A stretch of 64,000 bases of DNA, from assembly GCA_965238215.1 (NCBI GenBank), contig OZ250180.1, positions 1,612,001 through 1,676,000 of the forward strand, in the 5' to 3' direction. Below, one piece after another: positions 7,223-15,373 of this stretch. Both the position numbers and the translations under genes were made by a program. Source of the stretch: JAPULR01 sp965238215. GTDB taxonomy: Bacteria > Chloroflexota > Dehalococcoidia > Lucifugimonadales > GCA-2712585. Every line of letters begins with the position of its first letter. The first letter of the stretch is position 1. The notes below the pieces were generated by a model. It made no database searches. It had not been told where the DNA came from and was given only the letters and a program-made list of their open reading frames with translations.

Positions 7223-8641
7223 ATGTCCCAAACCAGAGTGGATACCATCATCGGGGGCGGCCAGGTGGTCACCTCGTCCGAGGTCTTCGACGCCGCCATT
7301 GCAATCGTCGGCGACAAGATCGCCGCTATCGGCCCCGAACATCTCCTTCCCCCCGCCGACCGGTATATCGACGCCTCCGGGAAGTACGTCCTTCCGGGCC
7401 TCATCGACGCCCACGTTCACCTGGACCGGGTAGACACCTACGAGCTCGGATCCATTGCCGCCGCCCACTCGGGCATAACCACCCTGATCCCCTTCGGCAC
7501 TTACGACGACGCGTCGGAGCAGTCCCTGCCGGATGCCATCAACAACCACCGGGAGGAGATAGACAGCACGGCGGTGTTGGACTTCGGCTTCCACTTCATC
7601 CTCAAGAACCGGCCCTACATCCTCAAGGGACTGCCGCAGGCCCTGGAGATGGGCGTGACATCCTACAAGATGTTCATGACATACAAGAAGGGCCTCACCA
7701 GCATGTGCGACGACGATTACATCTGCGAGGCCATGTCTATGGTGTCCAAGGGCGGCGGCGTGATGCAGCTGCACTGCGAAAGCGGCAACATCATCGACTA
7801 CCTGGAGGACAAGCTCATCGCCGAAGGCTGTGTCCACCCCACCGACTTCCCCTCCGCCTGTCCCGACTGGGCGGAGGAGGAGGCCATCAACCGCGCCGTC
7901 AAGATGGGCGCCGTCACGGACTGCCCCATCTACGTGGTGCACCTCAGCAGCCAGGTGGGTCTGGAGCGGATCAAGCTTGCGCAGGCGCAGGGGCAGCGGG
8001 TTTGGACGGAAACTTGTCCGCAGTACCTGCTGCTCTCCGACGAGGAGATGGCCAAGGTAGGCCCGCTGGCGAAGATAGGACCACCCCTCCGTCCCAAGGA
8101 TGGGCCCGACCAGCCCGCCATGTGGAAGGGGCTGGAGTTGGGATACATCTCGACCATCGGAAGCGACCATTCGCCAAGCACACCGGGGTCCAAACCGCCG
8201 GGCTGGAACAACATATTCATCGGGCCCGACGGAACGCCCATCCCCTTCGGCTCCCCCGGGGTGGAGACGGCGGCCCCACTAGCCTACAGCGAAGGCGTGG
8301 CCAAGCGTGGGCTTCCCATCACCTGGCTTGCTCGCTGCATGTCGGAGAACCCGGCCCGCATCTTCGGCCTCTACCCGCGCAAAGGCTCTCTGCAGGTGGG
8401 CACCGACGCCGACGTGACCATCATCGACCCGCAGGACAGCATGATAGTCCGAGCCAAGGACCACCACGGCAATACGGGTTTCAGCCTCTTCGAGGGGTGG
8501 GAGTTGAGCGGAAAGCCGTGGATGAGCCTGGTACGCGGACAGGTTCTGCTGGACCGGGGCAGGCTGGAGCAGAAGCCCGGCTTCGGCAAATTCCTGGACT
8601 GCGGCAGCCCGCGGGCGCCCCTGGGCGGTCCGGTACACTAA
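7223..8641 (+). CDS. Dihydropyrimidinase / hydantoinase (cyclic amidohydrolase)
   Basis: A 472-residue amidohydrolase that should open cyclic ureides such as dihydropyrimidines or hydantoins to N-carbamoyl amino acids. The binuclear metal ligands are visible: His64 and His66 in DAHVHLD, Lys149 in SYKMFM (the carbamylated lysine), His184 in LHCESG, His240 in YVVHLSS and Asp315 in GSDHSPS. Length is normal for the family. ATG 7223 is chosen because GGGAGG lies seven bases upstream and the typical N-terminal beta strand (DTIIGGGQVVT) begins at once. It leads an apparent operon with the small AtzG-like protein and the amidase, which suggests a two-step ring-opening and deamidation route that frees ammonia. 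Substrate specificity cannot be read from the sequence. Confidence 0.9.
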   Translation: MSQTRVDTIIGGGQVVTSSEVFDAAIAIVGDKIAAIGPEHLLPPADRYIDASGKYVLPGLIDAHVHLDRVDTYELGSIAAAHSGITTLIPFGTYDDASEQSLPDAINNHREEIDSTAVLDFGFHFILKNRPYILKGLPQALEMGVTSYKMFMTYKKGLTSMCDDDYICEAMSMVSKGGGVMQLHCESGNIIDYLEDKLIAEGCVHPTDFPSACPDWAEEEAINRAVKMGAVTDCPIYVVHLSSQVGLERIKLAQAQGQRVWTETCPQYLLLSDEEMAKVGPLAKIGPPLRPKDGPDQPAMWKGLELGYISTIGSDHSPSTPGSKPPGWNNIFIGPDGTPIPFGSPGVETAAPLAYSEGVAKRGLPITWLARCMSENPARIFGLYPRKGSLQVGTDADVTIIDPQDSMIVRAKDHHGNTGFSLFEGWELSGKPWMSLVRGQVLLDRGRLEQKPGFGKFLDCGSPRAPLGGPVH

Positions 8642-8691
8642 CCGACTGCCCCATTCGACAACACTTTCAAGTTTTACAGAGGAGGAAAGAA

Positions 8692-8886
8692 ATGTCTGAC
8701 CTTAGTTTCGACGACGTGGCGTCCCTCGCCAAGGCAGCCGGCGTAGAGTTGGACCAGGACGACTTGGTGGAAGTTACCCATCGCCTGAACGTCACGATAG
8801 AGGGGGTGGAGCAGTTCTCGCATCCTGAGCTCCACACCATCGAGGCGGTTCCGTTTCACCCATTGGACGAACCCGCCGAGGGGTAG
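8692..8886 (+). CDS. Small AtzG/GatC-like subunit
   Basis: A 64-residue protein with a strong GGAGG site ending six bases before its ATG. Its layout, an N-terminal helix with SFDDVASLAKAAGVELDQDD, a middle helix and a C-terminal Pro-rich tail (HPLDEPAEG), resembles AtzG and GatC, small subunits that wrap around a partner amidase. It lies between the hydantoinase and the amidase, exactly where such a subunit is expected. AtzG is known to stabilise the amidase AtzE in cyanuric acid breakdown. That this one binds the downstream amidase is an inference from position. Confidence 0.65.
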   Translation: MSDLSFDDVASLAKAAGVELDQDDLVEVTHRLNVTIEGVEQFSHPELHTIEAVPFHPLDEPAEG

Positions 8887-8911
8887 GGAAGGTTCGTCGA
8901 GGGAGAGCAAT

Positions 8912-8935
8912 GGCAGGTTTGAAACCTGCCCCTAC
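8912..8935. repeat. GCCCCTAC-family palindrome
   Basis: GGCAGGTTT, a single G, then AAACCTGCC followed by CCTAC: a near-perfect hairpin of the family also seen at 3849, 23918, 38655, 38812, 40209, 40558 and 63438. It lies between the small subunit gene and the amidase gene. The rest of 8936-9059 is G-rich and shows no gene. Confidence 0.6.
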
Positions 8936-9059
8936 GGAGGACTGGAGAGGGCGTCAGTTCGACGGGAGGGCGGCAGCTCGACTGGAGAGGGCGCCCACAA
9001 GGGACGGCCCCTAGGGGAGTAACGGGGGCTAGGCAAAACAGAATTAGGGGGTTTTAGCG

Positions 9060-10490
9060 ATGAAAGACAATCTCGTAGTTACGCATTCGGCGGCGGAGAT
9101 GGCGGCACTGATTGCCGCAAAAGAGGTCTCCCCCGTGGAGATTGTCTCTGCATACCTGGACCGCATCCAACGTCTTGACTCCCGGCTCTATTCCTACATC
9201 ACCCTCTGCGAGGAGGAGGCGATGGCAGACGCTCGCCGTCTTGAGGCTTCTGCCATGCGGGGCGAGATCGTCGGCCCCCTCCACGGGCTGCCCCTGGCAG
9301 TCAAAGACCAGTTCCACACGAAGGGCGTCCTGACCACTGCCGGATCAACCATCATGAAGGACCACGTGTCGGAGGAAGACGCGACGGTAATAGCCCGGGC
9401 CAAGAGCGCCGGGGCCATCCTGCTGGGGAAGCTGAACATGACGGAGTTCGCCGCCGGCATGGGGGACCGGTACAAGCACCGGGAAATAGTGCGAAACCCG
9501 TGGAACCTTAGTCGTGACGCAGGAGGGTCCAGCAGCGGTTCCGGCGCCGCCATTGCGGCCTCCCTTTGCGCCATCTCGTTGGGCGAAGACACAGGCGGCT
9601 CCATTCGAGGCCCCTCATCTCTCAACGGCATCGTCGGCATTCGACCCACCTGGGGGCTGGTAAGCCGTTACGGCATCATCCCCTTCTCCTGGTCTCTCGA
9701 CACCGGCGGACCCATGTGCCGAACGGTGGAAGATGCCGCCCTGGTGCTAGGGGCCATTGCGGGCTTCGACTCGAAAGACCCGCTGACCTCCAGGCGGCCC
9801 GTCCCCAACTACCTTGAGGAAACGGGCAACGGGCTGGAGGGCCTGCGCATCGGAATTCTGAAGGAGCTGACTGCGCCGGACCACGTCAAGCCTGAGGTGC
9901 TGCGAGCGGCTGAGGAGGCTGCATCCGTCTTGCGAAGTCTGGGGGCCGACGTGGAAGAAGTCTCGCTGCCCCTGCTGGAACACATGGGAGCCGTTGGGGC
10001 CATCCTGGCAGAGAGCGATGGCGCAACTTTCCACCGTCCGTGGCTGTCCCAACGCCCCCAGGACTACGGCCCCACCATTCGACGCCGCATTCTGGCTGCC
10101 AGCCTGCTGCCCAGCCAGGTGGTTCATAAGGCCGCCCGCATGAGGGCCATCTTCCGCCGCGAGTGGCTGGGACTGTTTGAGAAATACGACGTCCTGGTGT
10201 GCCCCACTTCTCCCAGCGTGGCCGGCGAGATCAGCTACGTGGGAAACGTGGACACCAAGGAGAAGGCGGAGCGGCTCTTCGGGAATCGCAGGTCCGCCAC
10301 CTTCCCCGCGGCCCTGGCGGGCACGCCGGCCATGTCGGTGCCCTGCGGCTTCAGCGAAGACGGCATGCCCATCGGCCTGCAGGTCATGGCCGGCCACTTC
10401 CAGGAAGCGACTGTAATCCGGGTTGGCCGTGAATACCAGCGGCAAACCCAGTGGCACAGGAGGAGGCCGCATGGGGAGCCGGGCGGCTAG
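9060..10490 (+). CDS. Amidase-signature family amidase
   Basis: A 476-residue amidase-signature enzyme. The Ser-cisSer-Lys triad is present: Lys82 in LAVKDQF, Ser157 in GGSSSGS and the nucleophile Ser181 in DTGGSIRGPSS. Such enzymes hydrolyse amides to acid plus ammonia. It resembles GatA in sequence layout, but the genes for GatB are absent and the partner is an AtzG-like protein, so an AtzE-type catabolic role is more likely than tRNA amidation. The ATG at 9060 follows a weak purine stretch. It is followed by an Amt-family gene that has its own promoter, fitting a nitrogen-scavenging theme. Confidence 0.85.
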   Translation: MKDNLVVTHSAAEMAALIAAKEVSPVEIVSAYLDRIQRLDSRLYSYITLCEEEAMADARRLEASAMRGEIVGPLHGLPLAVKDQFHTKGVLTTAGSTIMKDHVSEEDATVIARAKSAGAILLGKLNMTEFAAGMGDRYKHREIVRNPWNLSRDAGGSSSGSGAAIAASLCAISLGEDTGGSIRGPSSLNGIVGIRPTWGLVSRYGIIPFSWSLDTGGPMCRTVEDAALVLGAIAGFDSKDPLTSRRPVPNYLEETGNGLEGLRIGILKELTAPDHVKPEVLRAAEEAASVLRSLGADVEEVSLPLLEHMGAVGAILAESDGATFHRPWLSQRPQDYGPTIRRRILAASLLPSQVVHKAARMRAIFRREWLGLFEKYDVLVCPTSPSVAGEISYVGNVDTKEKAERLFGNRRSATFPAALAGTPAMSVPCGFSEDGMPIGLQVMAGHFQEATVIRVGREYQRQTQWHRRRPHGEPGG

Positions 10491-10500
10491 GGAGCTAAAC

Positions 10501-10529
10501 TTGATATCAACTCCCAGCCTTGATAGAAT
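10501..10529 (+). promoter_or_regulatory. Sigma-70-type promoter of the Amt gene
   Basis: TTGATA (10501-10506), a 17-base spacer, and TAGAAT (10524-10529) preceded by TGA, giving an extended -10. The spacing and positions fit a housekeeping promoter with a leader of roughly 48 bases. The leader also contains ATGGTAACA, a 9-mer that recurs upstream of the STAS gene at about 11962. Confidence 0.6.
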
Positions 10530-10583
10530 CTGCCAAATTATGGTAACAATCCAGGCCAATTAGGAGCCATCAAGGAGGAAGCC

Positions 10584-11792
10584 ATGGACTCAGGCGATCT
10601 TGCTTGGATTTTAACGGCGACAGTGCTCGTTTTGTTCATGACTCTCCCCGGCCTGGCCATGTATTATTCCGGCCAAGTCCGCTCCCAATCCGCCCTGTCT
10701 ATGATGCTGCAATGTTTCTCGATTGCGGCTTTGGCCAGCCTCGTCTGGCTCATCATTGGCTTTAGCCTCTCCTTCGGAGAGACCTCGGGCGGTATTATCG
10801 GCAGCCTGAAGCACGTCTTCTTCGCCGACATATCGTCAGACGGCAGAGCACCTCTAATAGTATTCGCGCTGTTCCAAATGACCTTCGCGATCATCACGCC
10901 TGCCCTCATTGCGGGGGCCTACGCAGAACGCATCAAGTTCCCGGCGATGCTCCTATTCAGCGGCTTGTGGGTTGTGCTAGTTTACTCCCCCATCTGCCAC
11001 TGGGTATGGGGAGGCGGCTGGCTGAGCGACATGAGCGTCATGGACTATGCGGGCGGCCTCGTGGTCCTCACCGCCGCCGGTACTTCGGCGCTTGTCGCGG
11101 CTTTGTTCCTAGGCAAACGCAGAGGCTTCCCCAGCCAGATTAGGCCACCTCACAGTCCGGGCCTCGTAGCCGCCGGCGCGGCCATACTCTGGATAGGGTG
11201 GTTCGGCTTAACCGGAGGCCGCACCTACGCGGCCGACGCTTCGGCGGGCTTCGCCATAGCCGCTACTCACTTCTCGGCAGCGGCGGCGGCCCTCGTCTGG
11301 GTCTTGCTGGCGTACTTCGGGCGTCGCCAGTTCTCTCTGACGAGCGCGGCTACCGGCGCCGTTGCCGGCCTGGCCGCGGCAACCCCGGCCGCCGGCTTCG
11401 TAGGCCCCGTCGGGGGACTTGTCATAGGCATCGTCGCCGGAATCTGCTGCTACTCCGCCGTGGGCTTTGTGAAGAGAAAGCTGAATACGGACGATGCTCT
11501 TAACGTCTTCGCCGTTTTCGGCATGGGCGGCATTATCGGCACCCTTCTCGTCGCTGTCTTCGCCCTCGACTCTCTGGGCGGTTTCGGATTCACCGATGCG
11601 AATCGCAGCTTCGGTCCCCAATTGGGCGTGCAGGTTGTGGGTATACTAGCCGTCATGGGCTGGTCCGGCCTGGCCACTGCCGTCATCCTGTTTGTCACCT
11701 CCAAGATTACCGGCGGCCTGAGAATAGACGAAGAGGACGAGCTCCTCGGTTTGGACCTGTCCGCTCAAGGCGAACAAGCCTATGATCTATAG
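10584..11792 (+). CDS. Amt/MEP/Rh-family ammonium transporter-like protein with altered twin-His site
   Basis: A 402-residue, mainly hydrophobic protein with about 11 membrane helices and clear Amt landmarks: AMYYSGQVRSQ early, CHWVWGGGWLSD in the middle (the first pore His), DYAGGLVV, and GAVAGLAAATPAAGFVGP. The second pore histidine, normally in a FGVHGVGG-type motif, is replaced by Phe312 (FAVFGMGG), and the His usually found in DFAGGTVVH is Leu. The twin histidines govern deprotonation and selectivity in E. coli AmtB, so transport or sensing may differ. AAGGAGG lies six bases before the ATG. It has its own promoter (10501-10529) and sits after an ammonia-releasing enzyme cluster. No GlnK gene is nearby. 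Family call is firm; ammonium transport itself is less so. Confidence 0.8.
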   Translation: MDSGDLAWILTATVLVLFMTLPGLAMYYSGQVRSQSALSMMLQCFSIAALASLVWLIIGFSLSFGETSGGIIGSLKHVFFADISSDGRAPLIVFALFQMTFAIITPALIAGAYAERIKFPAMLLFSGLWVVLVYSPICHWVWGGGWLSDMSVMDYAGGLVVLTAAGTSALVAALFLGKRRGFPSQIRPPHSPGLVAAGAAILWIGWFGLTGGRTYAADASAGFAIAATHFSAAAAALVWVLLAYFGRRQFSLTSAATGAVAGLAAATPAAGFVGPVGGLVIGIVAGICCYSAVGFVKRKLNTDDALNVFAVFGMGGIIGTLLVAVFALDSLGGFGFTDANRSFGPQLGVQVVGILAVMGWSGLATAVILFVTSKITGGLRIDEEDELLGLDLSAQGEQAYDL

Positions 11793-12084
11793 AATAAGCG
11801 ACTGCACGATATGAAACTGCCAACGGCAACAATCTCAGCCCGCCGGCCGACGCGGGTGCGCGACTCCCCGGCTCAGTTGGGAGTTCCTATACTCACTGAC
11901 GTGGAGGCTGCGTAAGCTGTTTCATTCTGGGACAGCAAGCCGTTTTAACATTCCCCCAAAGATGGTAACATTTGCTTTGCATATGTGCCCTTTCAACCGC
12001 AAACAACTAATGCGTCCCTTGTACAAAAATCCGAGGCGGCAGGTAGTGAAGCCGCCGAACGCTACAACTTAGGAGGTAGACTCA
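11793..12084 (+). promoter_or_regulatory. Intergenic leader before the signalling operon
   Basis: A small hairpin (ACTCCC at 11863-11868 with GGGAGT at 11879-11884) lies after the Amt gene but lacks a T-run, so a terminator is doubtful. Further on, TTTTAA (11943-11948) is followed after about 15 bases by GGTAAC (about 11964), which faintly resembles SigB-type promoters. No strong housekeeping promoter is evident. AGGAGG lies at about 12071-12076. Confidence 0.25.
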
Positions 12085-12423
12085 ATGGCAGTTAACAGCG
12101 ACCGCCAGAACGGTACTCTAATAGCTCGTGCCGATGGCCGTATAGATGGCGCCAACGCCCGGGAGTTTCAGGTGGCCTTAGAGTCTGCCATAGACCCCAC
12201 CGATAGCAACGTCATTCTGGACCTGGAGAACTTGTCGTACATCAGCAGTGCCGGTCTCCGGGTAATTCTCATGACCGCCAAGACCCTCCAAAGGCAGCAG
12301 GCCAAGTTCGCCATCTGCTCCCTATCACCCTCCATCAAAGAAGTCTTCCAGATTAGCGGATTCGACAGGATCATCCCCATTCACCCGTCTCTGGACGACG
12401 CTCTCTCTGCCCTGAAGCAATAG
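12085..12423 (+). CDS. STAS-domain anti-anti-sigma factor (RsbV/SpoIIAA-like)
   Basis: A 112-residue single STAS domain. The phosphorylatable serine lies in YISSAGLRVIL, near residue 54-55, the canonical position in SpoIIAA and RsbV. In its dephosphorylated form such a protein captures the RsbW-type kinase and frees the target. It is preceded by AGGAGG. It opens a run of five same-strand genes: phosphatase, kinase, ligand-binding lipoprotein and sensor kinase follow, the last four overlapping by four bases each. The 81 bases between this gene and the phosphatase contain a GC-rich stretch but no obvious terminator. Confidence 0.9.
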   Translation: MAVNSDRQNGTLIARADGRIDGANAREFQVALESAIDPTDSNVILDLENLSYISSAGLRVILMTAKTLQRQQAKFAICSLSPSIKEVFQISGFDRIIPIHPSLDDALSALKQ

Positions 12424-12507
12424 GGCAATCCCACCGCTCCAACCCCGGGGCCGCCCCGGGGCCGAAACGCCCAAATCTACGCATAGCAGCTTCTGAGGAG
12501 AGGATTG

Positions 12508-13680
12508 GTGAGCGAAAAATCATATAAGATCCTGGTAGTAGACGATGAAGTAGACCTGGAACCCCTAGTCCTTCAGCGGATGCGCCGGAAGATTAGGTCC
12601 GGTACTTACAGCTTTGTCTTTGCACACAATGGCATCGAGGCCCTGGAGGTGCTTTCCCGAGACAAAGAAATAGACATGGTGCTCTCAGACATCAACATGC
12701 CCCGGATGGACGGTCTGGCGTTGCTGGAACAGATACCCAAGGTGGACCCCAACCTCCGCGCCGTGATCATCTCCGCTTATGGAGACATGAAGAACATCCG
12801 CACCGCCATGAACCGCGGCGCCTTTGATTTCGTAACCAAGCCCCTGGATTTCAAAGACCTGCAGGTCACGATAGAACGCACTCTCCTGCACCTGGCTGAA
12901 TGGAAAGAAGCCCTGCAGTCCCGGGACAAGCTGGTGGCCCTTCAAAACGAGTTGGACGTGGCCAGCCAGATGCAGCGGTCCATTCTTCCCAGCAGGTTCC
13001 CCTCCGGAGACAACTACGAGGTATACGGGGACATGGAGGCCGCCCGCAACGTGGGCGGGGATTTCTTCGACGTCCTCAACCTCCATGACCAAAAGGTTGG
13101 CCTTGCCGTCGCAGACGTCTCAGACAAGGGGGTCCCCGCCGCCCTTTTCATGATGTCTAGCCGCACCCTGCTCAAAGGCTCCGCCATCGGCTATATGGAC
13201 GACGTCGCGAGCCTGATGACGGAGTTGAACAACCTGCTCGTGGAAGACAACGAAGCCTCCATGTTCGTCACCCTCTTCTACGGCGTCTTCAACCCTCACA
13301 CGGGAGAGTTCATCTATTCCAACGGCGGGCATAACTCCCCCGTCATCTACCACGCCGACGGCACAACTACCATGCTGCCTCTAACCGCCGGCATCGCCCT
13401 GGCGGTCGTGCCGGACCTGGAATTTGAAATGAATACCGTGACCCTCGCTCCGGGAGACACTCTTGTGCTTTATACCGACGGAGTGACCGAGGCCATGAAC
13501 GGCAACAAGGAGGAGTTCGAAACATCCCGGCTCCTGAAGATCTTCGAAGGCAACCCGCCCATTAACGCCCAGAAGGCCAACGAGGCCGTCTTCCAGGCCG
13601 TGCGCGACTTCGTTGGGGATACCCCCCAATCCGACGATATCACCTGCCTGAGTCTCCATTACGCGGGACCCTCTCCGTGA
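12508..13680 (+). CDS. Receiver-PP2C phosphatase (RsbU/SpoIIE-like)
   Basis: About 390 residues. An N-terminal receiver domain (about 1-125) has the acidic pair in VVDDE, the phospho-acceptor Asp61 in LSDINMP and the conserved Lys in VTKPLD. A coiled linker at about 128-155 leads to a PP2C/SpoIIE domain with GGDFFD and the ADVSDKGVPAAL metal-site motif, ending in LYTDGVTEAMN and QSDDIT. It should dephosphorylate the STAS protein when its receiver is phosphorylated, probably by the histidine kinase three genes downstream. GTG 12508 is preferred over TTG 12505 because it has the better distance from GAGGAG. Its stop overlaps the start of the next gene (GTGA). Confidence 0.9.
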   Translation: MSEKSYKILVVDDEVDLEPLVLQRMRRKIRSGTYSFVFAHNGIEALEVLSRDKEIDMVLSDINMPRMDGLALLEQIPKVDPNLRAVIISAYGDMKNIRTAMNRGAFDFVTKPLDFKDLQVTIERTLLHLAEWKEALQSRDKLVALQNELDVASQMQRSILPSRFPSGDNYEVYGDMEAARNVGGDFFDVLNLHDQKVGLAVADVSDKGVPAALFMMSSRTLLKGSAIGYMDDVASLMTELNNLLVEDNEASMFVTLFYGVFNPHTGEFIYSNGGHNSPVIYHADGTTTMLPLTAGIALAVVPDLEFEMNTVTLAPGDTLVLYTDGVTEAMNGNKEEFETSRLLKIFEGNPPINAQKANEAVFQAVRDFVGDTPQSDDITCLSLHYAGPSP

Positions 13681-14096
13681 GCGCCAAGCTAACCATAAAG
13701 GTCGAACCGGACTCTTTCGACCTCGACTCCATCTTCGCAGAGGTGGAAACTTTTGCCGAACAGGAGGATTGGGCCGCAGACCTTACCTTCCGCGTGAATC
13801 TGGCCCTGGAGGAGGTAACCCTCAACGTCATGACCCACGGCCGCCACGACGAACTGGAAGCCATTGAGGTTATACTCGACTCCAAGGAAGACCAGCTGAC
13901 CATTGAGATTACAGACAACGGCCTTCCCTTCAATCCCTTGGAGGACGCGCCAGACCCCTTGGTAGACGAGTCCTTGCAGAACCGCAACGTTGGCGGGCTG
14001 GGCGTCTACCTGGTACATACCCTGATGGACGAAATGAAATACAAGCGGGCAGAGGGCAGAAACTACCTGACCTTAATAGCCCGTAGAGCGGAATGA
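13677..14096 (+). CDS. RsbW-like anti-sigma serine kinase
   Basis: A 139-residue GHKL ATPase of the RsbW/SpoIIAB type. The N box is in LALEEVTLNVMTHG (Glu and Asn around residues 43-47), the G1 box is ITDNGLPFNP, and the G2 region is GGLGVYLVHTLMD. It should phosphorylate the STAS antagonist and bind a target, classically a sigma factor. The GTG start overlaps the preceding stop, and its own stop overlaps the next start (ATGA), so translation is coupled. No sigma factor gene is in the operon or elsewhere in the window, so the output target is not visible. Confidence 0.9.
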   Translation: MSAKLTIKVEPDSFDLDSIFAEVETFAEQEDWAADLTFRVNLALEEVTLNVMTHGRHDELEAIEVILDSKEDQLTIEITDNGLPFNPLEDAPDPLVDESLQNRNVGGLGVYLVHTLMDEMKYKRAEGRNYLTLIARRAE

Positions 14097-15373
14097 AGGA
14101 AAAATCGCAGCTCCCTTTTCGAAGCATCAGCCCCCTGAGCCTCAGTATAGGACTTCTTCTGATTCTCGCCGCGGCCCTCGGCGGCTGCTCCAACGATAGC
14201 GAGACCGACACGGCTACGCCGGTTGTCACTGAACCGCCGGCGGAGACGGCCACGCCCGTCCCCAATACGACCGCCGGCGTCTACGACGACCGGATAGTCT
14301 TCGGCCAGTCCGCCGCCCTGGACGGCCCCGCGCAGGAGTTGGGCAGAAACATGCGCCGCGGCATCAAAGCGGCCTTCCTGGAGAAGAACGAACAGGATGG
14401 CGTTCATGGCCGTCAACTGGAACTCGTGTCGCTGGATGACAGATACGAGCCGGAGCTCGCCGTTACCAACACTTTGCGTCTCATCCAGGAGGAGGAGGTC
14501 TTCGCCCTCATAGGCGCCGTCGGCACCCCCACCTCCCGCTCCGCCACTCCGGTAGCCGCCGAAGCGAACGTACCCTACGTTGCGCCCTTCACCGGCGCCG
14601 CTTTTCTTCGCGACCCCATTTGGAAAAACATTCTCAACCTCCGCGCCTCCTACTACCAGGAAACGGAGGAGATGGTAGCCCGGATGACCACGGATTTGGG
14701 AATCGAGAGAATCGCCGTCATGTACCAGGACGACTCCTTCGGCCAGGCGGGGTATCAGGGCGCGCTGCTGGCCCTGGATCGCCGCGGCATGAAGCCCGCG
14801 GCCGTGGGCCTATACCCCCGGAACACACTGGCCGTAAAAACCGCCCTCCTGGACCTGCGGAAGGCCAACCCAGAGGGCATTATCATCATTGGGGCGTACC
14901 AGCCTGTGGGCACTTTTATTGCCTGGGCCAAGCACCTAGGTCTACATGACGTGGTGTTCATGACCGTATCCTTTGTCGGAAGCAACGCCCTGGCGGAACA
15001 GTTGGGCCCCTTCGGCCATGGCGTCTTCGTAACCCAGGTAGTTCCCTTCCCCACCGACGCGTCCGTTCCCATCGTCAATTCTTACCTCAAGGCCCTCTCC
15101 GACTATGATCCCAACGCCGTTCCGGGCTTCGTCTCCCTGGAGGGATACATAGCCGGTCGGCTCGCCATCGCCGGCTTGGAGCGGTGCGGCCGGCAGGTCA
15201 GCCGGGACTGCTTCTTGGACATATTGAACCACTCGGAAACCATTGAGATAGACGAATTCCAACTGCAATACGGTCCTAACGACAACCAGGGCTCGGATAA
15301 GGTATTCTTAACTGTATTAGGCCCGTTAGGCACTTTCCACCCCGCGAACAGCCTCAAGGACGTTCCGCCATGA
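14093..15373 (+). CDS. Ligand-binding lipoprotein, periplasmic-binding-protein type 1 (Peripla_BP_6)
   Basis: A 426-residue lipoprotein: signal peptide with Cys32 in LGGCSND, a short Thr/Pro-rich spacer, then a type-1 periplasmic-binding fold of the branched-chain-amino-acid class, starting DRIVFGQSAALDGPAQELG and containing VFALIGAVGTPTS and AVMYQDDSFG. Such proteins usually feed an ABC importer, but no permease or ATPase gene is present. Instead the gene is locked by four-base overlaps between an RsbW-like kinase and a membrane histidine kinase. By analogy with TorT, which binds a ligand and touches the sensor kinase TorS, it is more likely a ligand sensor than a transporter part. Ligand unknown. 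Confidence 0.85.
   Translation: MKEKSQLPFRSISPLSLSIGLLLILAAALGGCSNDSETDTATPVVTEPPAETATPVPNTTAGVYDDRIVFGQSAALDGPAQELGRNMRRGIKAAFLEKNEQDGVHGRQLELVSLDDRYEPELAVTNTLRLIQEEEVFALIGAVGTPTSRSATPVAAEANVPYVAPFTGAAFLRDPIWKNILNLRASYYQETEEMVARMTTDLGIERIAVMYQDDSFGQAGYQGALLALDRRGMKPAAVGLYPRNTLAVKTALLDLRKANPEGIIIIGAYQPVGTFIAWAKHLGLHDVVFMTVSFVGSNALAEQLGPFGHGVFVTQVVPFPTDASVPIVNSYLKALSDYDPNAVPGFVSLEGYIAGRLAIAGLERCGRQVSRDCFLDILNHSETIEIDEFQLQYGPNDNQGSDKVFLTVLGPLGTFHPANSLKDVPP

Noticed and set aside
7112..8170. Long minus-strand open frame inside the hydantoinase gene
   Set aside because: Shadow of a GC-rich real gene; composition is Val/His/Gly/Asp-biased without any domain.
7705..8691. Long alternative frame in the second half of the hydantoinase gene
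   Set aside because: Arg/Pro/Gly-rich shadow; only its last part (from ATG 8692) is a real gene.
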